The translations under genes and the position numbers were made by a program. Positions 1-6,790 of a stretch of 64,000 nt of DNA are shown here, piece by piece (positions within the stretch are counted from its first letter, which is position 1; every line of letters begins with the position of its first letter). The notes under the pieces were generated by a model. It was not told the DNA's origin, ran no database searches, and saw only the letters and a list, made by a program, of their open reading frames with translations. The DNA is from Brevundimonas fluminis. Lineage in GTDB: Bacteria > Pseudomonadota > Alphaproteobacteria > Caulobacterales > Caulobacteraceae. The stretch lies in the NCBI RefSeq assembly GCF_003934285.1, contig NZ_RQWJ01000004.1, forward strand, positions 124,001 through 188,000. Direction: 5' to 3'.

Positions 1-116
1 AGCAGGTCGCGGCCTTCCTCGGCCTCCAGCACGGCGGACTGGACGGCCGTCGGCTCGTCATAGCCGCGTTCGGACAGGGCGCGGTCGAGCGCGGGATGGC
101 TGGTGGGGAAGGGCAT
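1..116 (-). CDS. DEAD/DEAH-box RNA helicase, N-terminus (partial)
   Basis: Only the first 38 codons are in the window; the gene runs off the left edge. The translation starts MPFPTSHPALDRAL and continues GYDEPTAVQSAVLEAEEGRDLL. This is the classic Q-motif layout of DEAD-box helicases: an aromatic residue, then G-Y-x-x-P-T-x-x-Q, leading towards the G-x-D-L that precedes motif I. The family unwinds structured RNA in ribosome assembly or mRNA decay. Which member this is cannot be told from the N-terminus. The start codon at 114-116 is the only ATG close to the Q motif. Confidence 0.75.
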   Translation of the reverse strand, partial: MPFPTSHPALDRALSERGYDEPTAVQSAVLEAEEGRDL

Positions 117-204
117 GGTCAAGCGGTCCAGAAGCACGAGCGGCGCGCGAACGGTCGGCGCGAAATCGGCGGACGGCGGCCAGTATTGGGAGATAACGGC
201 GAAA

Positions 205-279
205 TGGTGGATGCGACAGGGATTGAACCTGTGACCCCCTCGGTGTGAACGAGGTGCTCTCCCGCTGAGCTACGCATCC
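205..279 (-). tRNA. tRNA-Val (anticodon CAC)
   Basis: Read on the minus strand the segment folds as a full cloverleaf. The acceptor stem GGATGCG pairs with CGCATCC at 209-215, the D arm contains GCTC/GAGC, and the anticodon stem CCTCG/CGAGG encloses a loop TTCACAC with anticodon CAC (reads GTG, valine). The variable loop has five bases and the T arm is ACAGG-TTCAATC-CCTGT. The discriminator is A (208) and CCA is encoded at 205-207. It lies 8 bp downstream of gph on the same strand. Confidence 0.95.
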
Positions 280-287
280 GGGCCGTT

Positions 288-1010
288 TCAGGAGGCGGGG
301 ACATAGCCCGGTGAAATCGGGGAAGCAAGTCTCGCCGCCACGATCCCGTCCACCGCCGCCTCCAGCACGTCGAAGCCGTCGATCAGCGCATCTCCGCCCA
401 GATCCGCCGCGGGGATTTCGGTGTAGCCGAAGGTGGTCACGATCACCGGCACGCCCGTCGCCCGCGCCGCCGACACGTCGGTGATCGAATCGCCGACCAT
501 GACCGCGCGGCCCGGATCGCCCCCTGCCTTCAGCACCGTCTCGCGGATGTGCGCGGGGTCCGGCTTCCGCGCCGACACCGCGTCCGCCCCGCAGATCGCC
601 GCGAACCGGTCCGTCAGCCCCAGCCGCTCGAACAGCGCCAGCGACAGGTGCGTCGGCTTGTTCGTCGCCACGCACAGGATCGCGCCGCGGGTCGCCAGCC
701 GGTCCAGCGCCGCCTCCACCCCCGGATAGACGTGGCTGTGGTCGCAGATGCGCGCCAGATAGTCCTCGAGAAACGCCGCCAGCAGCGCCGGCTGCTCCGC
801 CTCGTCCCAGTTCGCGCCTGCCTCCCGGAACCCGTCCTTCAGCAGGGCTGTGGCCCCGTGCCCCACCAGATGCCGCGCCGCTTCCACCGGCCGGGGCGGC
901 AGGCCGCGCAGGGCCAGAAGCCGGTTCAGCGTCCCGATCAGGTCGGGCGCCGTCTCGACCAGCGTCCCGTCCAGGTCGAAGGCGATGGTCCAGCCGCTCA
1001 GGTCTTTCAT
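288..1010 (-). CDS. gph: phosphoglycolate phosphatase (HAD superfamily)
   Basis: A 240-residue HAD-IA hydrolase that should dephosphorylate 2-phosphoglycolate to glycolate in the cytosol, salvaging a by-product of oxidative DNA repair. Motif I FDLDGT is at residues 11-16 with both aspartates. Motif II lies in the CVATNKP segment, the motif III lysine in SARKPDP, and motif IV in [10 protein letters not shown] helical cap (about residues 20-85) and the length fit Gph. It is divergent from glmU (65 bp apart) and followed by tRNA-Val. Substrate assignment rests on family resemblance; a related sugar-phosphate or pyrophosphate phosphatase is possible. Confidence 0.85.
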   Translation of the reverse strand: MKDLSGWTIAFDLDGTLVETAPDLIGTLNRLLALRGLPPRPVEAARHLVGHGATALLKDGFREAGANWDEAEQPALLAAFLEDYLARICDHSHVYPGVEAALDRLATRGAILCVATNKPTHLSLALFERLGLTDRFAAICGADAVSARKPDPAHIRETVLKAGGDPGRAVMVGDSITDVSAARATGVPVIVTTFGYTEIPAADLGGDALIDGFDVLEAAVDGIVAARLASPISPGYVPAS

Positions 1011-1075
1011 GCGCCCGGTTCTATTTGAGTCCGCGCCGCCGTAAAACGCGGCAAGTCGCCGAATCCGGAGCCCGC

Positions 1076-2413
1076 ATGACCCGTCGCGCCGCCATCATCC
1101 TCGCCGCCGGCCAGGGCACCCGGATGAAGTCCGGCCTGCCCAAGGTGCTGCACCCCGTCGGCGGCCGCGCCATGCTGGACCACGCCATCGACGCCGCCGA
1201 GGGTCTGGGCTGCGAGCGCGTGATCGTCGTCGTCGGCGATCACAGTCCGGAGGTCCGCGCCCACGTCGAGAGGCGCCTCGGAACCGCGTCCGTCGCCGTC
1301 CAGGATCCGCCGCTCGGCACCGGCCACGCCGTGCTGGCCGCGCGCGAGCTGATGGCCGACTTCGACGGTCAGGTGGTCGTCACCTACGGCGACGTGCCCC
1401 TGCTGAAGGCCTCGGACATCGAGCCCGTCTTCGGCGACGCCCTGACCGTGGTGGGTTTCGAGGCCCGGGACGCCACCGGCTACGGCCGCCTGTTGATCGA
1501 CGCCGACGGCGGGCTTGAGGCGATCGTCGAGCACAAGGAGGCCTCGCCCGACCAGCTGAAGGTCACCGCCTGCAACTCCGGCGTCATGGCCGCGCCCTCG
1601 CGCCTGCTCTTCGAACTGCTGGCCGAGGTCCGCAACGACAACGCTAGGGGCGAATACTATCTGACCGACGTCGTGGCCCTGGCCCGCGAGCGCGGCGAAC
1701 CCACCCGCGCCGTCTTCGCGCCCGAAGACGCCGTCATGGGCGTCAACGCCCAGGGCGAACTGGCCCGGGCCGAGGCCCTGTTCCAGAAGGTCCGTCGCGA
1801 CGACCTGCTGGCGTCGGGCGTCCGCATGCCCGCCCCCGACACCGTCTTCGTCAGCTGGGACACCTCGGTCGAGCCCGGCGCGGTGATCGAACCCTACGTC
1901 GTCTTCGGCCCGGGCGCCGTGGTGCGGGCCGGGGCGAAGATCAGGGCCTTCAGCCACGTCGAGGGCGCCGAGGTGGGCCCGGGCGCCGAGGCCGGCCCCT
2001 ATGCCCGCCTGCGCCCCGGCGCGAAGCTGGGGGAGAAGGCCAAGGTCGGCAATTTCGTCGAGGTGAAGAACGTGACCATGGGCGCGGGCGCCAAGGCCAA
2101 TCACCTGTCCTATCTGGGCGACGGCGCGGTCGGCGCCGGCGCCAACATCGGCGCGGGCACCATCTTCTGCAACTACGACGGCTTCTTCAAATACAGGACC
2201 GAGGTGGGGCAGGGGGCCTTCGTCGGCTCCAACACCTCGCTCGTCGCCCCCGTGGTCATCGGCGCCGGCGCCATGGTCGGCTCCGGCTCCGTCGTGACCG
2301 CCGACGTCGCCCCCGGCGACCTCGTGCTCGCCCGGGCGCCGCAGACCGCGAAGCCCGGCTGGGCCGCCCGCTTCATGGAGACGATGCGCGCGAAGAAGGC
2401 GGCGAAGGGCTGA
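1076..2413 (+). CDS. glmU: bifunctional N-acetylglucosamine-1-phosphate uridyltransferase / glucosamine-1-phosphate acetyltransferase
   Basis: GlmU makes UDP-GlcNAc for peptidoglycan and lipopolysaccharide: it acetylates glucosamine-1-phosphate and then adds UMP from UTP. The N-terminal pyrophosphorylase domain opens with [19 protein letters not shown] (G-x-G-T-R-M-x-S-x-x-P-K). From about residue 262 the protein becomes left-handed beta-helix hexapeptide repeats ([17 protein letters not shown] and later repeats), followed by the acetyltransferase region with [12 protein letters not shown] and [13 protein letters not shown]. The length of 445 aa is typical. The ATG at 1076 was chosen because [12 protein letters not shown] is the normal N-terminus; an in-frame TTG at 1025 would add an unsupported basic leader. 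Confidence 0.97.
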   Translation: MTRRAAIILAAGQGTRMKSGLPKVLHPVGGRAMLDHAIDAAEGLGCERVIVVVGDHSPEVRAHVERRLGTASVAVQDPPLGTGHAVLAARELMADFDGQVVVTYGDVPLLKASDIEPVFGDALTVVGFEARDATGYGRLLIDADGGLEAIVEHKEASPDQLKVTACNSGVMAAPSRLLFELLAEVRNDNARGEYYLTDVVALARERGEPTRAVFAPEDAVMGVNAQGELARAEALFQKVRRDDLLASGVRMPAPDTVFVSWDTSVEPGAVIEPYVVFGPGAVVRAGAKIRAFSHVEGAEVGPGAEAGPYARLRPGAKLGEKAKVGNFVEVKNVTMGAGAKANHLSYLGDGAVGAGANIGAGTIFCNYDGFFKYRTEVGQGAFVGSNTSLVAPVVIGAGAMVGSGSVVTADVAPGDLVLARAPQTAKPGWAARFMETMRAKKAAKG

Positions 2414-2419
2414 GCGGGC

Positions 2420-2950
2420 TCAGTCGGGAACGGCGTAGTAGCCGTTCGGGATGCGCCCGCAGTCCGGCGCCAGGCCGTGCACGACGAGATCGGCCGGCGG
2501 TGCGCCGGTCGCCTGATCGACCACGCCCGTCGTGCAGTCGCCAGCGTTGAAGCGCTGCGCCAGGACGTAACTCCCCCCCGACCGGGGCGTGAAGCTGATC
2601 AGATTGGTGCACCCCGTGACGACGGTGTAGGCGGCGCGCGGCTGCCCGTAGATTTCCGCCAGAAGATGCGTGCGCTGGCCGCCCGGCAACCTGAAGGTCG
2701 ACGAGGTCTGACCGGCGAAGACCTTCGACATGGGGTCGAAAGCGGCGATCTTCAGGACCTCACTGCACGCGACGCCGGATGACCACGACAGTATCTGTCC
2801 GGTGCCATACGTGCCCAGTTCAGGATCCCGCGCAAAGCTGACCCGGGCGGCGTCGGCGGTGTCCGCCGGCTGCACGAAGACCGTTTCGCACGCGCCGCAC
2901 GCCAGGGCGGCCGCCGTCGCTGAAATGAGGGCAGCGCCACGCTTTCCCAT
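2420..2950 (-). CDS. secreted protein of unknown function, possible lipoprotein
   Basis: A 176-residue protein that I do not recognise. The N-terminus MGKRGAALISATAAALACGACE is a signal peptide: basic start, Ala-rich hydrophobic core, then a cysteine in a weak lipobox, so it is periplasmic or a lipoprotein. The mature part contains several cysteines (GVACSE, TGCTNL, NAGDCTTG, APDCGR), which suggests disulfides. The start at 2948-2950 follows a GGGGGAACGAT stretch that can act as a Shine-Dalgarno. It is convergent with glmU (6 bp gap) and divergent from rpiA (66 bp). The ORF stays open upstream, but that part lies antisense to rpiA. Confidence 0.7.
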   Translation of the reverse strand: MGKRGAALISATAAALACGACETVFVQPADTADAARVSFARDPELGTYGTGQILSWSSGVACSEVLKIAAFDPMSKVFAGQTSSTFRLPGGQRTHLLAEIYGQPRAAYTVVTGCTNLISFTPRSGGSYVLAQRFNAGDCTTGVVDQATGAPPADLVVHGLAPDCGRIPNGYYAVPD

Positions 2951-3016
2951 CGATCGTTCCCCCGATAAAGCCGGGGCAGCCGACCACCGATCCGCGGCCA
3001 CTGCAAGAGAGCCCAG

Positions 3017-3700
3017 ATGTCCGACCTCCAGAAACGCCGTGCCGGCGAAGCCGCCGCCCTCCGCGTCGAGGCGGGCATGATCGTCGGCCTCGGCACCGGC
3101 TCCACCGCCGCCTGGTTCGTCAAGGCGCTGGCCGCGCGGAACCTGCCGAACCTGCGCTGCGTCCCGACGTCCGAGGCCACCGCCGATCTGGCCCGCGAGC
3201 TGGGCCTGCCGCTGGTCACGCTGGAGGACGTCTCGCGCATCGACCTGACCGTCGACGGCGCCGATGAGATCGGCCCCGGCCTGGCCCTGATCAAGGGCGG
3301 CGGCGCGGCCCTGCTGCGCGAGAAGTTGGTGTGGGAGGCCTCGTCCACCTGCCTCGTCATCGCCGACGCCGCCAAGGTCGTGCCGCACCTGGGCGCCTTT
3401 CCCCTGCCGATCGAGGTCGTCGCCTTCGGGTACAAGACCACGGGGGCCCGCATCTCCGACGTCCTGACCGATCACGACGTCGCCTTCCCGGGCCGATTCC
3501 GCGTCGCGGACCGCGGCATGGTCCGCACCGACGGCGGCAACGTCATCTACGACGCCAAATGCGGCGTCATCCACGACCCCGCCCGTCTCGCCGACGACCT
3601 GAAACTGGTCACCGGGGTCGTCGAGCACGGCCTGTTCCTCGACCTCGCCGACGAGGCGATCATCGGCACGGATGCGGGCGTGGAGACGCGCCTTCCCTGA
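3017..3700 (+). CDS. rpiA: ribose-5-phosphate isomerase A
   Basis: Interconverts ribose-5-phosphate and ribulose-5-phosphate in the non-oxidative pentose phosphate pathway (cytosolic). The phosphate-binding loop GLGTGSTAAWFVKAL lies near residue 25, the catalytic TVDGADEI near residue 79, and KGGGAALLREK near residue 95 (active-site Lys and Glu). The length of 227 aa is that of the A-type enzyme. It is a single gene on its strand, preceded by a divergent secreted-protein gene and followed by about 430 bp without a convincing gene. Confidence 0.96.
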   Translation: MSDLQKRRAGEAAALRVEAGMIVGLGTGSTAAWFVKALAARNLPNLRCVPTSEATADLARELGLPLVTLEDVSRIDLTVDGADEIGPGLALIKGGGAALLREKLVWEASSTCLVIADAAKVVPHLGAFPLPIEVVAFGYKTTGARISDVLTDHDVAFPGRFRVADRGMVRTDGGNVIYDAKCGVIHDPARLADDLKLVTGVVEHGLFLDLADEAIIGTDAGVETRLP

Positions 3701-4133
3701 GTCGGGGCGCCTTCTGGGACTGACCGGCAAGCGAAGTGTCCAATCTCCGTCGGGAGAGGGACGACGTGGCGGCCGACCCCGCCCGGTTGCGTCAGCCCGC
3801 GCCGGATTTCCCAATCCGATCAACGCTCGCCCGGAACCTTCGCCCTTTGTGCCGGGGTTCGCAAGTCTCCCGCCCGCCCGCCGAAGGCGCGTCCGTCAGT
3901 CGCGAAGCAGCGGCCCCATGCGGTGACCTGCGGGTCATTCCGGACGGCTTTCGATCAGACGGACCGCGCGGAGCGTCACGCGAAGCCGAAACGGTGAACC
4001 CCCACAGCATCCGGGCTCCGCGCCCGGCGCTCCGCCCGCCCTTTCCACCTGCCGACTTCCGTCGGGAGGCGCCTCCGCTTGCCCGCCGGGGTCCCCACGC
4101 CTACCTCGACCGCTTCAGCACCGGAGCCCGCGC
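3701..4133. other. gene-free stretch between rpiA and gor
   Basis: These 433 bases hold no gene I can support. A 133-codon frame is open on the plus strand from 3736, but its product is Pro/Arg/Ala-rich without motifs, has no ribosome-binding site, and would overlap the start of gor. Two short hairpins are visible: CGGGC-TCCGC-GCCCG, and CCGAC-TTCC-GTCGG near 4050. Neither is followed by a T tract. The segment may contain the gor promoter and a long leader. Confidence 0.4.
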
Positions 4134-5519
4134 ATGACCGCCTACGACTACGACCTCTTCGTCATCGGCGCCGGTTCGGGCGGCGTGCGCGCCGCGCGGC
4201 TGGCCGCACTGGACGGCAAGCGCGTCGCGGTGGCCGAGGAACATCGGACCGGCGGCACCTGCGTGATCCGCGGCTGCGTGCCGAAGAAGTTCATGGTCAT
4301 GGCCTCGGACTTCGCCCACCAGTTCCAGATCGCCGAAGGCTATGGCTGGACGGTCCCGGAGCCGACCTTCGACTGGCCCAGATTCATCGAGGCCAAGGAC
4401 GTCGAGATCGCCCGCCTGTCGGGCATCTACGCCGCCAACCTGGGCAAGGCGGGCGCCGAGCTGATCCATGGCCGCGCCGTCCTGAAGGACGCGCACACCG
4501 TCGAGATCGTCGGCAAGGACCGGACCTACACCGCCGAGCGGATCCTGATCGCCACCGGCGGCCGTCCCTGGGTCCCGCCGCGACTGCCGGGCGTGGAGCA
4601 CGCCATCACGTCCGAACAGGCCTTCCACCTGCCCGAACTGCCGAAGCGCATCCTGATCGCCGGCGGCGGGTACATCGCGGTGGAGTTCGCCGGCATCTTC
4701 GCCGGTCTGGGCGTCGAGACGACGCTGATCTACCGCGGGCCCAACATCCTGCGCGGCTTCGACGACGACGTCCGCGCCCATCTCGCCGCCGAGATCGAGA
4801 AGCGGGGCGTGAAGGTCATCCTCGGCTGCCAGCACGACCGGCTGGAGAAGAAGGCCACCGGCGTCGTCAATCACCTTGAGAACGGGATGGCGCTTGAGAC
4901 CGACGTGGTCATGTTCGCCACCGGGCGCATCCCGTACGTCAAGGATCTGGGCCTTGAGACGGCCGGGGTCGAACTGACCGACGACGGCGCCGTCAAGGTC
5001 GACGAGTTCTCGCGCACGACGGCGGAGAACATCTGGGCCATCGGCGACGTCACGGACCGCATGAACCTGACGCCCGTGGCCATCCGCGAAGCCGTGGCCT
5101 TTCATTCCACCGTCTTCCGCGACCGGCCGATGAAGTTCGACTACGAGGCCGTCGCCACCGCCGTCTTCAGCCAGCCGCCGGTCGGAACGGTCGGCCTGTC
5201 GGAAGCCGAGGCGCGTCGGGCCTGCGGCGGCGGGGTCGACGTCTACATGACCCGCTTCCGCCCCATGAAGTACGCCTTCACGGGATCCGACGAACGCATG
5301 CTGATGAAACTGGTCGTGGACAAGGAGAGTCGGCGCGTCGTCGGGGTCCACATCGTCGGTCCCGACGCGCCGGAGATCATCCAGGTCGCGGCGATCGCGG
5401 TGAAGGCCGGCCTGACCAAGGCCCAGTGGGACGCGACCTGCGCCGTCCATCCGACCGTGGCCGAGGAGCTGGTGACGATGCGCGAGCCGGTGCGGCCGCA
5501 GGAGACCACGCTCGGCTAG
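4134..5519 (+). CDS. gor: glutathione-disulfide reductase
   Basis: Flavoprotein of 461 aa that reduces oxidised glutathione with NADPH in the cytosol. The FAD-binding motif GAGSGGVRAAR is at the N-terminus, and the redox-active disulfide is in GGTCVIRGCVPKK (C-x4-C, with VIRG as in glutathione reductases). A second dinucleotide fold is at AGGGYIAVEFAG. The FAD-contacting IWAIGDVT and the C-terminal dimer motif CAVHPTVAEE carry the catalytic His-Glu pair. Its last three codons overlap the convergent response regulator gene by 4 bp. Dihydrolipoamide dehydrogenase and mercuric reductase are less likely given the disulfide context. Confidence 0.93.
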   Translation: MTAYDYDLFVIGAGSGGVRAARLAALDGKRVAVAEEHRTGGTCVIRGCVPKKFMVMASDFAHQFQIAEGYGWTVPEPTFDWPRFIEAKDVEIARLSGIYAANLGKAGAELIHGRAVLKDAHTVEIVGKDRTYTAERILIATGGRPWVPPRLPGVEHAITSEQAFHLPELPKRILIAGGGYIAVEFAGIFAGLGVETTLIYRGPNILRGFDDDVRAHLAAEIEKRGVKVILGCQHDRLEKKATGVVNHLENGMALETDVVMFATGRIPYVKDLGLETAGVELTDDGAVKVDEFSRTTAENIWAIGDVTDRMNLTPVAIREAVAFHSTVFRDRPMKFDYEAVATAVFSQPPVGTVGLSEAEARRACGGGVDVYMTRFRPMKYAFTGSDERMLMKLVVDKESRRVVGVHIVGPDAPEIIQVAAIAVKAGLTKAQWDATCAVHPTVAEELVTMREPVRPQETTLG

Positions 5520-6004
5520 TGCGGCGCCACGTCGGGCGGCGGCGTGGTCAGCCAGGGGGCCAGCCTGAACCGGCGCGGGGCGGCCCCCACGGTCCGCGTG
5601 GAGATGAACTGGCGCGCGAAGGTCACCACGCCCCGGATCGTCTGTTCGTCGAAGGGTTTGCACACGGCCCCGAGGGCGCCGGAGAAGCCGTCCGGGATCT
5701 GTTCCGGATTGGCGGTCAGGAAGATGACCGCCGCGCCGTGCTCCGCGACCAGACGGTGCGCGATCTGCGGCCCCGTCATTCCGTCCATCAGGTTGACGTC
5801 GACCAGAGCCAGATCGGGCTTCTCGCGCTCCGCCACGGCGAAGGCGCCGCGGGTGTCCACGGCGACGCCCACCACCTCGCAGCCCGCGTCGAGCAGGATC
5901 AGTTCGAGCTCCATGGCCAGCAGGGCCTGATCCTCGACGATCATGACCCTTAGCCCCTCGACGCCGGTCACTGTTCGTGGTCCCCCCGCAACTGCCCGCG
6001 TCAC
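5516..6004 (-). CDS. single-domain response regulator (CheY-like receiver)
   Basis: A receiver domain without an output domain. The acidic pair is in VMIVEDQALLAMEL, the phosphoacceptor aspartate in PDLALVDVNLMDG, the Thr switch in VIFLTANP and the conserved Lys in GAVCKPFDE. The tail of about 35 aa is unstructured. The longest frame begins at a GTG (6002-6004) and encodes 162 aa; the receiver itself begins about 18 residues in, so a start a few codons later is possible. It is divergent from the kinase-like gene at 6110, with a 7-bp inverted repeat between them, so the two are likely partners. It probably acts as a phosphoryl shuttle or protein-interaction switch. Confidence 0.85.
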   Translation of the reverse strand: MTRAVAGGPRTVTGVEGLRVMIVEDQALLAMELELILLDAGCEVVGVAVDTRGAFAVAEREKPDLALVDVNLMDGMTGPQIAHRLVAEHGAAVIFLTANPEQIPDGFSGALGAVCKPFDEQTIRGVVTFARQFISTRTVGAAPRRFRLAPWLTTPPPDVAPH

Positions 6005-6014
6005 CTACGCCATA

Positions 6015-6036
6015 AAGTGTCGGCGACCGGACACTT
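6015..6036. promoter_or_regulatory. inverted repeat AAGTGTC-N8-GACACTT, candidate operator
   Basis: A perfect 7-bp inverted repeat with an 8-bp spacer sits in the 105-bp divergent region between the response regulator gene (start 6004) and the kinase-like gene (start 6110). It is 11 bp upstream of the regulator start, without a T tract, so an operator is more plausible than a terminator. The cognate factor is unknown. Confidence 0.4.
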
Positions 6037-6109
6037 GCAACGTCGTGATGGCGGCAAGGTTCGGCGTCGGCTAAAAAAAATCGGGGAATCAGGGCGTCGG
6101 AGTTCAGTA

Positions 6110-6709
6110 ATGGCGGAAATGTCGCTCTCGGGCACCATGGGATCGGGCGCCGCGGGCCCCGACGCCTGTTGCCGGTTCCTGCAAACGCTGGTCTCGATTC
6201 GCCTGCGCACGGTCGAGGATCCGGACTCCCGGCGGCATCTGGGCTGGATCAGCGACATGGCCGCCGCCGTCGGCCTGATGAGCGAACGCCACGGTCAGGG
6301 CGACCCCTTCGACGCCTACGTCGAGGAGGCCCTCGCCTTCTGGCGCCGCAGCCTGGAGGCCCGGGGCCTGCGCCTCGAAGTCCGCGGCCGCGTCGGGGAC
6401 CTGCCTGAGGTCCAACGGCTGCCGCTGGCTGTGATCCTGCACGAACTCCTGACCAATGTGACCCGCCACGCCTTCGTCGACGGCGGGAGCGGAGCGGTCG
6501 CCGTCGCCTTCTCGGCCACGCGCTCGGGCCTCAGCCTGGTCGTGCGCGACACCGGCGCGGGGGCCGCCGAACCGCGCAAGGGCGACGGCCTGTCCCTGAT
6601 CGAGGGTCTCGTGGCGGCGCACGACGGGACGATGACGCTCGAGACCTCGCCGGGCGCCGGCTTCGCCGTCCGCATCGGACTGCCCTCGGGCGCGGAGCGC
6701 CTGAACTGA
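6110..6709 (+). CDS. histidine-kinase-like ATPase protein with altered H-box
   Basis: A 199-residue cytosolic protein without membrane segments. Residues 16-60 resemble the dimerisation domain of HisKA_2/HWE-type kinases (FLQTLVSIRLRTVEDPDSRR), but the residue aligned with the phosphoacceptor His appears to be Asp18 (GPDACCRFLQ). The ATPase half is well kept: N box HELLTNVTRHAF, G1 box RDTGAGA, G2 region GDGLSLIEGLVAAHDG. It may phosphorylate by another route, act as a phosphatase, or be a regulatory pseudokinase for the divergent response regulator. The start at ATG 6110 avoids a basic leader encoded from a GTG at 6017. It might instead be a ChpT-like phosphotransferase fold, though that family carries an HD pair absent here. 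Confidence 0.7.
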   Translation: MAEMSLSGTMGSGAAGPDACCRFLQTLVSIRLRTVEDPDSRRHLGWISDMAAAVGLMSERHGQGDPFDAYVEEALAFWRRSLEARGLRLEVRGRVGDLPEVQRLPLAVILHELLTNVTRHAFVDGGSGAVAVAFSATRSGLSLVVRDTGAGAAEPRKGDGLSLIEGLVAAHDGTMTLETSPGAGFAVRIGLPSGAERLN

Positions 6710-6790
6710 GCGGTCGAAACCCGGTGTGATCCCCACGGCGGCCCGGCTTGCCCTAAGTCGGAGCGTCGTCCTCTCAGCACCGGGATCGCC

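Noticed and set aside
205-279. tRNA-Val as an integration site for a genomic island
   Set aside because: No integrase gene is adjacent and I saw no direct repeat of the tRNA 3' end; the flanks are gph and a helicase gene.
3736-4137. 133-codon plus-strand frame between rpiA and gor
   Set aside because: No ribosome site, no motif, Pro/Arg/Ala bias, and it overlaps the gor start; treated as non-coding.
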